Source: Chitinophaga pinensis (GTDB lineage: Bacteria; Bacteroidota; Bacteroidia; 2-12-FULL-35-15). From it: a stretch of 32,603 bases of DNA. Below, in pieces: positions 23,718 to 32,301 of the stretch (within the stretch, counting starts at the first letter, position 1; each line of letters opens with the position of its first letter). The stretch is taken from the NCBI GenBank assembly GCA_945885475.1, contig CAMCYR010000037.1:1-32603 (forward strand), written 5' to 3'. Made by a program: the position numbers and the translations under genes. The notes below the pieces were generated by a model. It was given only the letters and a program-made list of their open reading frames with translations, did not search any database and had not been told where the DNA came from.

Positions 23718-24743
23718 ATGAGTAAAAGTAAAGTACTATTGATCTATACAGGTGGCACCATTGGCATGATGCAAGATCCGAAAACCGGGCAATTAAAGCC
23801 TTTCGATTTTAAACATCTGACGGAGCAGATTCCTGAGCTGAATAAATTTGATGTCGCCTTATCGGCTGTATCATTTGATAAGCCCATTGATTCAAGTGAT
23901 ATGCATCCTAGAATTTGGGTCGAGATTGCAAGCATAATCAAAAAAAATTACGATAGCGTAGATGGCTTTGTTGTTCTGCACGGTAGTGATACCATGTCGT
24001 TTACAGCTTCCGCATTAAGTTTTATGTTGGAGGATTTAAATAAGCCTGTAATTCTTACCGGTTCTCAATTGCCAATAGGAGTTATCCGCACTGACGGGAA
24101 AGAAAATCTGATCACTGCAATTGAAATTGCTGCAGCGAAAGAAAAAGGAAAACCACTTGTTTCTGAAGTTTGTATTTATTTTGAATTTCAATTGTACAGA
24201 GGGAATCGTACGCATAAATTTAATGCAGAACATTTTCAGGCTTTTCGTTCTGCCAACTATCCCGTATTGGCAGAAGCGGGCGTTCATATAAAATACAATC
24301 AGGCGGCAATAAAAAGGCGAACCACCAAAAAGTTAAAAGTTCATACGAATCTTGATCCGAATCTTGCCATCTTAAAGTTGTTTCCAGGTATTACCCAAAA
24401 TGTAGTGGAAGCAATACTAAATGCAAAAGGGTTGAAAGCAATGATTATTGAAACCTTTGGATCGGGTAACGCAACAACTCAGAAATGGTTTCTAGAAGCA
24501 ATTAAAAGGGCAATTGAAAAAGGAATTGTTGTTTTGAATGTGACGCAGTGTAATGCTGGCAAAGTGGAGCAAGGGAAATACGCTACCAGTGCCGCATTAA
24601 AAAAAATTGGTGTGATCGGTGGCTTTGACATTACTTCTGAAGCAGCAGTTGCAAAACTGATGTTTGTTTTAGGTGCCACTTCTGATAAAAAAGAAATTGA
24701 GAAAATGTTAAAGAGTGATTTGCGTGGTGAAATGACCGTTTAA
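23718..24743 (+). CDS. ansA: Type I (cytoplasmic) L-asparaginase
   Basis: A 341-residue asparaginase without signal peptide, from ATG at 23718; a TTG one codon upstream is an unlikely start. It hydrolyses asparagine to aspartate and ammonia. YTGGTIGM (T11 or T14 region) holds the first catalytic Thr; the second motif reads HGSDTMSF (88-95), with Ser in place of the usual first Thr of HGTDTM. The allosteric-type region GSQLPIGVIRTDGKENL follows. It probably shares a transcript with tatD. Confidence 0.93.
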   Translation: MSKSKVLLIYTGGTIGMMQDPKTGQLKPFDFKHLTEQIPELNKFDVALSAVSFDKPIDSSDMHPRIWVEIASIIKKNYDSVDGFVVLHGSDTMSFTASALSFMLEDLNKPVILTGSQLPIGVIRTDGKENLITAIEIAAAKEKGKPLVSEVCIYFEFQLYRGNRTHKFNAEHFQAFRSANYPVLAEAGVHIKYNQAAIKRRTTKKLKVHTNLDPNLAILKLFPGITQNVVEAILNAKGLKAMIIETFGSGNATTQKWFLEAIKRAIEKGIVVLNVTQCNAGKVEQGKYATSAALKKIGVIGGFDITSEAAVAKLMFVLGATSDKKEIEKMLKSDLRGEMTV

Positions 24744-24791
24744 ATTCAAGACCTAATAAAAACGTTTCTTTTACTTACTTGTTTTAAACCG

Positions 24792-25715
24792 CTATTTTAT
24801 TGTTTTGTAATAGCGGATATAGTCAATTTCAAAAACACTGTTAAAGGTGTTTTCATCCGGACTATTTTTTCCGGATTGTAATGCAAGGTTTGCCAAAATT
24901 GCCATTTTTTCATTTGGAAAAATAGGATTCAAATAATAGGTATTTCCTGCCTTCACATCCTTACAATCAATATCTTTTCCTCTTTTGGTTTGGTAGTAAG
25001 TGCTGGTTCGTTTTAGTTGTCCATCCACAAACCACTCGATTTTCGTGCTATCCCAAACAACGGTGAACGTATGAAAGTCCTGAGAAAAATCTTCTCCTTC
25101 ATACTTCTTTCCACTCATTTTTTTATTGTAATGGATTGTCATGTGATGGATCTTGGAAAGTTTTTTCGGAGTGTACTTTCCAAAAGAATTGGTAGGATTC
25201 CAAAATTCAAACACGTCAATTTCATTGTTTATTCGATCTTTTTCACCGTACATCCAAAATGCCGGCCACATACTTTTTCCTTTTGGGATCTTACATCGGA
25301 TCTCAAATTTCCCATAATGAAAATATTGTTTGGTTTCGATCCACCCGGAAGTATAGTCGTACTGTCTGGTATTTATTTTTCCGTCTTGCAGTATCAGGCT
25401 ATCGGCTTTCCAGCTAACAGCTTTTCTTATAATGGTTTCTTTTTTTGGAATTATTTTACAAATTCCATTTTCCACTTTTATATTGTCGAGCGTATAATAC
25501 TCGCTTGATCCTTCGTTCTCAAATGAACCTTGTGAATATTCCCGGTTTTTCCATTTGTTCAGATCAAGGTTGTTTCCATCAAAGTTATCTTCAAACTCCA
25601 AAGTCCATTTTTCTTCCATGCAATTAGCATCAGCTTTAGCAATAATTTTTTGTTTCTGAGCAAAGGAAAAGTTGTTTCCGGATAAAATAGCAAGAAGTAA
25701 GATCGTTTTTTTCAT
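24792..25715 (-). CDS. Secreted GH16 glycoside hydrolase (beta-glucanase-like)
   Basis: A 307-residue protein with a signal peptide (about 1-19, FSFAQ). The GH16 catalytic motif ExDxxE is present as EIDVFE (E165 nucleophile, D167, E170 acid/base) after the conserved MWPAFWM. GH16 enzymes cleave beta-1,3/1,4-glucans, agar or carrageenan; the plain EIDVFE form with laminarinase-like flanks suggests a beta-glucan, but the substrate is not certain. It lies 12 bp downstream of the TauE/SafE gene. A hairpin ccgctatt/aatagcgg (24789-24816) overlaps its stop. Confidence 0.93.
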   Translation of the reverse strand: MKKTILLLAILSGNNFSFAQKQKIIAKADANCMEEKWTLEFEDNFDGNNLDLNKWKNREYSQGSFENEGSSEYYTLDNIKVENGICKIIPKKETIIRKAVSWKADSLILQDGKINTRQYDYTSGWIETKQYFHYGKFEIRCKIPKGKSMWPAFWMYGEKDRINNEIDVFEFWNPTNSFGKYTPKKLSKIHHMTIHYNKKMSGKKYEGEDFSQDFHTFTVVWDSTKIEWFVDGQLKRTSTYYQTKRGKDIDCKDVKAGNTYYLNPIFPNEKMAILANLALQSGKNSPDENTFNSVFEIDYIRYYKTIK

Positions 25716-25727
25716 ACTGATTTAATT

Positions 25728-26507
25728 TTAAATAATTCCCAGTCCCAAAAGTATTGAAAATATAAATAGCAGGATGGCAACAAGAATCTGGATGGTTTTT
25801 ATGGTTACTTTTTTCAATAATTTATTTCCGATAAATGCACCCGCAAATGCAGCAAGTGTAGCACTAATGATTAGTGGATAATTAAAGGTGTGCTCTGTAA
25901 AAAAGATCTGCTTGGAGTAGATGGATAAACGTGAAATATCAACGAGGCAGGCGATCACAACCCCTGTGGCGATATATGCTTCTTTCGATAGACCGGATCG
26001 CACCAAAAATGCGGAACGCAATGCGCCTTGATTTCCTGATAATCCACCAAAAAAACCGCTTAAGAGTCCACCTACCGGTAAATATTTTTTATCGAATTGC
26101 AAATTTGCTAAGGATGGAATGATTTCAAAACAAGAGAAAAAGAACAATACAAAAGCGATGCTTAGTTTTATCGGCAGAATCATGAGCTGTTTTCCTAAAA
26201 GATTGTATTCAAGTACTGGTTCCATGCTGCTCAGCTGATGCAGGACAAAGGCCCCTGCAAATGCTGCAATAATAGAAGGTATGCCGAAGGAAAGGATCGT
26301 CTGTTTGTCAGCTTTTTTTCCTACTAATGCCAATTTGAAGAGATTATTTAAAAAGTGAACAATTGCAGTTAGAACGATGGCCAATTCGATTGGAAAAAAT
26401 AATCCAAATACAGGCAAAAGCAATGTCCCTAGGCCAAATCCGGAGAAAAGCGTAAGGCCGGATCCCAAAAATGCAACCAGACAGATGATACTATATTCCA
26501 TATGCAT
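25728..26507 (-). CDS. TauE/SafE family membrane permease
   Basis: A 259-residue integral membrane protein with about eight helices and the internal repeat of the family, including GFFGGLSGNQGALRSAFLV around residues 150-168. TauE/SafE proteins export sulfite, sulfoacetate or related organic anions. Start at either of two ATGs two codons apart (26507 or 26501). It is the first gene of an operon with the GH16 enzyme and diverges from tRNA-Ser. Confidence 0.92.
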   Translation of the reverse strand: MHMEYSIICLVAFLGSGLTLFSGFGLGTLLLPVFGLFFPIELAIVLTAIVHFLNNLFKLALVGKKADKQTILSFGIPSIIAAFAGAFVLHQLSSMEPVLEYNLLGKQLMILPIKLSIAFVLFFFSCFEIIPSLANLQFDKKYLPVGGLLSGFFGGLSGNQGALRSAFLVRSGLSKEAYIATGVVIACLVDISRLSIYSKQIFFTEHTFNYPLIISATLAAFAGAFIGNKLLKKVTIKTIQILVAILLFIFSILLGLGII

Positions 26508-26518
26508 GTAAATTTATA

Positions 26519-26546
26519 CAAATCTATGAATATAGTTTCGGCTCAA
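26519..26546 (-). promoter_or_regulatory. Promoter of the TauE/SafE-GH16 operon
   Basis: On the minus strand, TTG (26544-26546), a 17-bp spacer and TAGATTTG (26519-26526) match the Bacteroidota consensus (TTTG, about 19 bp, TAnnTTTG). The -7 box lies 12 bp before the ATG. Confidence 0.55.
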
Positions 26547-26570
26547 CTGACTTATACATTAAACTTTTAT

Positions 26571-26578
26571 TACATTTG
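26571..26578 (+). promoter_or_regulatory. Candidate -7 box for tRNA-Ser
   Basis: TACATTTG matches TAnnTTTG and lies 37 bp before the mature tRNA end; no good -33 box is seen. Confidence 0.45.
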
Positions 26579-26615
26579 CAATCCTGAAATTTAATAGTGT
26601 CGGCAGTGAATACCC

Positions 26616-26702
26616 GGAGAGGTGTCAGAGTGGCCGAACGAGCATGCCTGGAAAGCATGTATACTCGCAAGGGTATCGCGGGTTCGAATCCCGCCCTCTC
26701 CG
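26616..26702 (+). tRNA. tRNA-Ser (anticodon GGA)
   Basis: An 87-nt class II tRNA. Acceptor stem GGAGAGG with CCTCTCC, discriminator G; anticodon stem GCATGC-loop CTGGAAA giving anticodon GGA (reads UCC and UCU); long variable arm TACTCGCAAGGGTA; T arm GCGGGTTCGAATCCCGC. CCA is not encoded. Confidence 0.97.
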
Positions 26703-26705
26703 CAC

Positions 26706-26746
26706 AAAGGGACTTAGCTTGAAAAAAAGAGTTAAGTCCCTTTTTT
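26706..26746 (+). terminator. Terminator of tRNA-Ser
   Basis: Eleven-bp stem AAAGGGACTTA with TAAGTCCCTTT, loop of 16 nt, then a T run. Confidence 0.85.
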
Positions 26747-27478
26747 ATTTCTGGAATTCATTTCATTTTACTAGTAATTTCAGCCATAATGTGGATTCCT
26801 GTGGAGTTCGAAATGCTCCTTTTTACTTATCATAGACTAAACCACTATAAAATACTAATTTTTGAAGTTTCTCTTTTGTCGATTTGCTTCGCTCTACCAA
26901 TATTCTAGAGAGATTCTTGCAAATTAAAACTGTTTTTTGAGGGACTAGAAAGAGAGGAAAAAGGGTACATACATATATGGTGAATGACATCCAAAATAGT
27001 TTGAGTGATTTCTATACCAAAATGGCACGTGGAAAGGGATTTTTGCACTTCACCGATGATACTAATGAAATACAATCGGTTATAAGAACCAATGATGATT
27101 CTAAAAGCTAGCGGCGAAGAGATTCAGGTTAACATTCCTTTCCGACAATAAAAAAAACCTTTTGAATTTTAATTTGCAACTAGTAAGAAAAATCAATTTG
27201 ATTTATTTTACGATGAAAAACCAAAATTCATATTTTCGCAGCCTAAGAAATGATTTAGTTATATTATAAAATAAGGAAAATCGTCTTTTAAAATTATATT
27301 TATAGTTAACTCTGTTAACGTTCAAAATAAATAATTTGTTTAACTCACAATACTAACTTAAATTTACTCAACTAAATATCCAACTTTTATTGAATATATA
27401 TATTGTATAGACAATTTGGTGGCAATATTAGAAGTTGTCACGCCGAGAGTGATATTAAATAATAATTAAGGCAAGGAT
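26747..27478. other. Gene-poor stretch after tRNA-Ser, with one 44-residue frame
   Basis: No convincing gene lies in these 732 bp. The only notable frame runs from ATG at 26977 to TAG at 27111 on the plus strand (44 residues, with the segment DFYTKMARGKGFLHFTDDTNE), preceded by purine-rich gaggaaaaagg. It may be a small gene or the remnant of a longer one; I do not recognise it. The part from 27200 to 27478 is strongly AT-rich and probably holds the promoter of the DUF262 genes. Confidence 0.4.
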
Positions 27479-28810
27479 ATGGAAACAATACCGAAACAAA
27501 AAGTCATTAAACTAAGCGAATTAGTAAAAATAGAACTCATAATTCCAGTTTACCAACGACCATATAAATGGACTGAAAAAAATGTAGTTCAACTTCTAGA
27601 AGATATTTTCGACTACGTAATAGTTAAAAATAAAGATTATCGCATTGGCAATATTATCTTGTACAATGGAAACAAAGAAAATAATCTAGTTGATGGTCAA
27701 CAACGTTTAACAACTATTTCATTATTACTAAAAAAATTAGAAACAACTTTTTCTGGATTGCTACTAAACCAGAATTATAAACACAATATCTCCAAGAATA
27801 ATATTATTTATAATTACCGCATCATTGACAAATGGATAGATACAAAATTTAAAGAGAACGAGGAGAAAAAAGCTGATTTCAAAAGAAAAATTTTGAATAA
27901 ATGTGAATTTGTACTTTTTACAGTATTTCAACAAGACGAGGCTTTTCAACTTTTCGACTCTCAAAATGCAAGAGGTAAAGCCCTTGAACCTTATGACTTA
28001 TTAAAAGCATTTCATTTGCGGGAAATGGATTTTGACAGCGAAGATGATAGAATTAAATGTGTTGAGCGTTGGGAATTATCTGTTGATAATGGAACTTTAA
28101 AACCAATACTAGGTAATCATCTTTTTAAAATACGAAAATGGAGCAAAAATGAATGGAAATATGATTTTACAAAAGATGAAATTGATGAATTTAAAGGCAT
28201 TTCATTGCATCAAAAACAGCAATATCCTTATGAAAGTAAAATGCGAATGCTAGACGGGTTTGTGGAAAATGCTCAGAACGATAAATTTCTGAAAAACCTG
28301 CAAATTGCTCAAACCTTCCCGTTTCAAATTACATTGCCAATAATTAATGGTAAACGCTTTTTTGAATATGTTGATTTTTATATTAAACAACGTGAAAAAT
28401 TATTTGATCTGAACAAAGAAGATGCTATAGAGGCAGAAATGCCTGAATTTATAAAATTCTACAAAGATTATTGCTATGGCTATTTGGGGTGGGAGCGAAG
28501 TGGAGATGGGAAAGTAAGAAATGTTTACGAAAATATTTTAATGGCATTTATTGATAAATATGGCTACGTCGATGATTTTGATAATTTCTACAAAGCATTC
28601 TACAAACTTGCTTACGAAATACGATGCAATTCAATACCAATTAAAATTGAGACAATTAAGAACAGTTCTGCACGACAAATTTTTAGCAAAATAAACGATT
28701 CTGTCAACCCTGATACTTTCAAAAATTATCAGTATAAAAGATATAAAATTAGAGAAGAAAAATTAAGAGTAAATGGTATAAATGAAATTGCAAAATTTAT
28801 TAGTGAATAA
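27479..28810 (+). CDS. DUF262 domain protein (GmrS-like), first of a pair
   Basis: A 443-residue protein with an N-terminal DUF262 domain: IPVYQRPYKWTEKNV (22-36), YRIGNIIL, and the nucleotide-related motif DGQQR (72-76), then FDSQNARGKALEPYDLLKAFHL (about 160-181), the conserved second motif of the family. No C-terminal HNH motif is seen. DUF262 is the NTP-dependent half of GmrSD/BrxU type IV restriction enzymes that attack modified phage DNA. The next DUF262 gene starts 1 bp after the stop codon, so the two genes form an operon. A separate DUF262 partner without nuclease suggests a two-subunit complex (inference). Confidence 0.9.
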   Translation: METIPKQKVIKLSELVKIELIIPVYQRPYKWTEKNVVQLLEDIFDYVIVKNKDYRIGNIILYNGNKENNLVDGQQRLTTISLLLKKLETTFSGLLLNQNYKHNISKNNIIYNYRIIDKWIDTKFKENEEKKADFKRKILNKCEFVLFTVFQQDEAFQLFDSQNARGKALEPYDLLKAFHLREMDFDSEDDRIKCVERWELSVDNGTLKPILGNHLFKIRKWSKNEWKYDFTKDEIDEFKGISLHQKQQYPYESKMRMLDGFVENAQNDKFLKNLQIAQTFPFQITLPIINGKRFFEYVDFYIKQREKLFDLNKEDAIEAEMPEFIKFYKDYCYGYLGWERSGDGKVRNVYENILMAFIDKYGYVDDFDNFYKAFYKLAYEIRCNSIPIKIETIKNSSARQIFSKINDSVNPDTFKNYQYKRYKIREEKLRVNGINEIAKFISE

Positions 28811-28811
28811 C

Positions 28812-30632
28812 ATGGAAAATAAGGCAAAAAACATTAAAAATATATTAGCAAATGATCATTATATCATACCTCGCTACCAACGTAATTACACATGGGGAAA
28901 AGCAGAGATCACTCAGTTAATAAAGGATATTTATGATTTTTTTCCTTTGGAAAATAGCGAAGAAAAGTCATATTATATTGGTTCATTAGTTTGTTTCAAA
29001 AGAGAAAATGATAGTTTTGAATTGATAGATGGACAACAACGGCATACAACCATTACCCTGATAAATCTCGTTTTGAAAAATTGGGAAAATATTAAAAATA
29101 CGATTCCTCTGCCGAATCTTAAGTTTGATTCGCGCAAGAAGGTACAGAATTATATTGAAAATTTGTACAAAGCAGAAAAGATAAATTTTCAAAGGCAAAT
29201 CGAAGAATTAAGCATTTCGGGAACAGAGAATTTCAAAGTCGCTATTGAGCATATTCAAGAAGAATTAAGAAATAAAAATATTCAAATATTTGCAAATAAT
29301 TTTTACGAAAATGTTTTATTGTTTCGAGTAGAGGTTCCTGAAGACACTGATTTGAATCATTATTTTGAAATAATGAATAATCGCGGAGAACAGCTCGAAA
29401 AACATGAAATAATAAAAGCTCTTTTATTAGGCAAAACAAGCGATATAAAAAATCAAGCTAAATTTTCTGAGATTTGGGATGCGTGCGCAGATATGACGAA
29501 TTATGTGTTTTTGAATTTTGAAACTAAAAATAGAGAAAAGCTGTTTACCAAAGATTGTGAATTAATTGCAAAAAAGTTTGAGGAAATTTCTATTGACGAA
29601 AACAACAATGAGCATATTGAATCGTCGCTGGCTGATATTATTAAAAACCATAAAATTGACACTGATTTTCCCGAGGAAATAAAATATATTAAAGACAAAT
29701 ATAAATCACTTATTGACTTCCCGAATTTTCTGTTGCAAGTATTGAAAATCAAGAACGTTGAAGTTTCACTTGATGATAAAAAACTTTTGGAACAATTTAG
29801 CGATATAAACCCCGATCCGATTGAGTTTATTTTTGACTTATTGAAATACAGAGTTTTATTCGATAAATTTATTATTAAGCAAGATTTGGCAGATGCAGAT
29901 GAAAGTAAGCAAAATTGGGGAATAAAAAAGTTAAACACCGATTTTGAAACTAATGTAAAAACTTTCAGTCAGCCAAACAAAAACGATGACGAATTAGTAA
30001 AACTTCAAGTAATGCTTTATTATTCTGATTCTACAAACACTTACAATAATTGGTTACAAGAAATTTTGAAGAATACGGATTTTGAAATTGATAAATACAC
30101 CAATAAAGTGTGGAATATTGCAAAAGATAAATTCAAAAAAGAAAATTTATCCTATCCAAATATTAGTATTTTCAACCTTTACTTCATTGATTTTTTGCTA
30201 TGGAAATTGTACTCTGAAGATATCAAAGGAATAGAGACGTATGTGGATGATAATACTAATAAAGTAAACAACTTAAAAAAGAAAATCTTTTATCGGAGGG
30301 GATTGTTTTATTCGTTCAAATTTAGACAACTCAATTCTAAAGAACATCTTGCAGCACAAAGCAATCCAAGTTCCATAATTATACCTTCGGATGAACTGAA
30401 TGGTATTGGAAATTTATGTCTGATTTCAACTTCACAAAATTCAGCAGGTAACAAAGAAAACCCAAGCGATAAAAAGAAGAGATTTAAAAATGATATGTCA
30501 AGTTTGAAACGACTTATAATGTTTGAAAGTTATGAAAATGATAAATGGGAAGCCGAACAAATATTTAAACACAAAAAAGAAATAGAAATTTTGATAGATA
30601 AATATACATCAACTGAAAACATCAAATTTTAA
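28812..30632 (+). CDS. DUF262 protein with DUF1524-like HNH C terminus (GmrSD/BrxU-like)
   Basis: About 606 residues from ATG at 28812, directly after the previous stop; an earlier ATG at 28782 would overlap that gene. The N-terminal DUF262 domain has IPRYQRNYTW (19-28), YYIGSLV and DGQQR (73-77), then FEIMNNRGEQLEKHEIIKALLL. Near the C terminus EHLAAQ (H about 512) and GNLCLISTSQNSAGNKENPSDKK (N about 543) match the pattern of the DUF1524 HNH nuclease (EHIxPQ ... GNLxLL ... N). This makes it GmrSD/BrxU-like, a probable DNA defence enzyme. Its end overlaps the convergent gene by 11 bp. Confidence 0.88.
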   Translation: MENKAKNIKNILANDHYIIPRYQRNYTWGKAEITQLIKDIYDFFPLENSEEKSYYIGSLVCFKRENDSFELIDGQQRHTTITLINLVLKNWENIKNTIPLPNLKFDSRKKVQNYIENLYKAEKINFQRQIEELSISGTENFKVAIEHIQEELRNKNIQIFANNFYENVLLFRVEVPEDTDLNHYFEIMNNRGEQLEKHEIIKALLLGKTSDIKNQAKFSEIWDACADMTNYVFLNFETKNREKLFTKDCELIAKKFEEISIDENNNEHIESSLADIIKNHKIDTDFPEEIKYIKDKYKSLIDFPNFLLQVLKIKNVEVSLDDKKLLEQFSDINPDPIEFIFDLLKYRVLFDKFIIKQDLADADESKQNWGIKKLNTDFETNVKTFSQPNKNDDELVKLQVMLYYSDSTNTYNNWLQEILKNTDFEIDKYTNKVWNIAKDKFKKENLSYPNISIFNLYFIDFLLWKLYSEDIKGIETYVDDNTNKVNNLKKKIFYRRGLFYSFKFRQLNSKEHLAAQSNPSSIIIPSDELNGIGNLCLISTSQNSAGNKENPSDKKKRFKNDMSSLKRLIMFESYENDKWEAEQIFKHKKEIEILIDKYTSTENIKF

Positions 30633-31467
30633 CCTGCACACCTAAATTAACCGCATAATAAAAAGAGTCAATTGGTAGAGCCCTATATTCATCAAAACTA
30701 TGATCATAATGAATTAAAAAATTAACATGTTTTGTAATTTCGAAATAAAGATTGGAATCAAACGTCCATCGTGGTTTTAAAAAGTTTGAATTTATTGGGA
30801 ATTGCACATAACTCGTTGCTGCAAAATCTATTTTATTCCCCATTTTAAAAGCAGATTTCACAACCAAATTTAGGCGAAACATTTCACGATTAACTACTAT
30901 TTTTGAATCATTTTGGTAATTATAGGAGGACAAGCCAGAATTCCATTTTTCAATTTCATAAAAAGTGCCGACACTAATAAAAAGGTCAGATTTATTTTTT
31001 TCAACAAATAAGAAGCGCGCATTCATACCAGCAAGTGATCTGTTTTCCATTCCTAAAATACCATTCCATTGGAATTGACAATATGCGTCAGGAGAAATTT
31101 TTCGGCTGTCGTTATCACGAAAACGAACTTGTACATATCCATTGTTTTCGATGGCCTTTTTGCCATTATATGAAATATCGGCCTCATTTATTAGTAAAAA
31201 GAGGTACTTGTTTTTGAGAAAATAATCAAGTTCATTTATATTGGAAAATTCGATAAACCTATTCTTTTGTTTGTCGCTTGAAAAGGAGAAAGCAATAGAA
31301 GCCATTACGTTCTTTTTAATCGAATCTTGCCCATTCTCTCTGTCGACGTTTAAAACTTGTGCATTGATATTTGTAATAAAAATTACTTTAAAAAAAACAA
31401 ATACCACTTTCAATGAATTCGCTTTTGCTATAAACCTTTGTACGGTATAATTTTGCACTATTGCCAT
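30622..31467 (-). CDS. Probable outer-membrane beta-barrel protein (DUF481-like)
   Basis: A 281-residue protein. The N terminus has a basic stretch followed by a hydrophobic segment (about 20-34) ending INAQ, consistent with a signal peptide although the n-region is long. The rest is a series of alternating strands (ARFLFVEKNKSDLFISVGTFYEIE, NREMFRLNLVVKSAFKM, NLYFEITKHVNFLIHYDHSFDEYR) ending in FYYAVNLGVQVKI, as in DUF481-type barrels. Function unknown. Convergent with the DUF262 pair. Confidence 0.7.
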   Translation of the reverse strand: MAIVQNYTVQRFIAKANSLKVVFVFFKVIFITNINAQVLNVDRENGQDSIKKNVMASIAFSFSSDKQKNRFIEFSNINELDYFLKNKYLFLLINEADISYNGKKAIENNGYVQVRFRDNDSRKISPDAYCQFQWNGILGMENRSLAGMNARFLFVEKNKSDLFISVGTFYEIEKWNSGLSSYNYQNDSKIVVNREMFRLNLVVKSAFKMGNKIDFAATSYVQFPINSNFLKPRWTFDSNLYFEITKHVNFLIHYDHSFDEYRALPIDSFYYAVNLGVQVKI

Positions 31468-31590
31468 AAGTTTACTTGTTTTTTAAAAAGCTTTTTTAAA
31501 AATGCTATATTTGCTCTTTATCCGCATGTTTCATTGTACGCGCTAATAGTATTAAGCATTAAAAAATTTCAAAACCAACCCAACGCATTT

Positions 31591-32289
31591 CTATATTCCT
31601 TTTAATTCCAAATTCGACAAATGAATCAATAAAATATAGGATTTATCTTTTACTCTGCCTTCTAAAAAGGCGCGATAGGTTTTTCCGCCATCCTGAAACA
31701 CCAATGGTTCATTGCCCTTTACTCCTCCTGCTAACATCATCATTGACTCTTTTTCTTGCAATTCTTGCGCCATTTCATATAAAAAATCGAATGTTAGCCC
31801 ATTGATATGGGTTAGCTGATATTTTTTTGAAAAAACAAATTTGTTATAAACTTCCTTTTTAGGCAATAATTTCCCAGCAGGTTTTATGGGATGTTCCGCT
31901 AAAATATTTGCAATGGTTTCTTTGGGAGTTCGTTCTTCTTTTAATGAACCATCCGGTAAATAAACGGCTTCTGTTTTCTGAATTCTAAAGACAGGCTTCA
32001 AATCTGCATTGATATATACTTTGCTTGTTTCATCGACAAAAAGGCCGGTCATTGACACATCAAACTCGGGATCAGAAGTTATTAACGCTTGTGCAACACC
32101 CTCATCGCCTCCTTTTGCTTTAAGCAAATGTTCATATGAATTTTGAGCAACTGATTTTAACACGCGCACAGTTTGCGTTGCCTCACCTTTTGGTGTTACT
32201 GTTTTTACTAATGGTTTTTTTGTGAAACTTTTAAAAATCACTTCGGCATTACGGCCTTTGTTATCTGCTAAATTTATTTGTCTTGACAT
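31591..32289 (-). CDS. Conserved-looking protein of unknown function
   Basis: A 232-residue soluble protein from ATG at 32289, MSRQINLADNKGRNAEVIFKS. It has no signal peptide or membrane segment. The C-terminal part (YRAFLEGRVKDKSYILLIHLSNLELKGI) has strand-like hydrophobic patterns. I do not recognise the family. It follows the next gene upstream after 12 bp and forms an operon with it. Confidence 0.8.
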   Translation of the reverse strand: MSRQINLADNKGRNAEVIFKSFTKKPLVKTVTPKGEATQTVRVLKSVAQNSYEHLLKAKGGDEGVAQALITSDPEFDVSMTGLFVDETSKVYINADLKPVFRIQKTEAVYLPDGSLKEERTPKETIANILAEHPIKPAGKLLPKKEVYNKFVFSKKYQLTHINGLTFDFLYEMAQELQEKESMMMLAGGVKGNEPLVFQDGGKTYRAFLEGRVKDKSYILLIHLSNLELKGI

Positions 32290-32301
32290 CGCTTTTATTT
32301 T

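Noticed and set aside
25017-25508. 163-residue plus-strand frame opposite the GH16 gene
   Set aside because: It is a shadow frame of the clear GH16 gene; no domain or start signal supports it.
29501-29938. 145-residue minus-strand frame opposite the second DUF262 gene
   Set aside because: Composition (Ser/Phe/Ile-rich) is that of an antisense shadow of AT-rich coding DNA, and the sense frame has known motifs.
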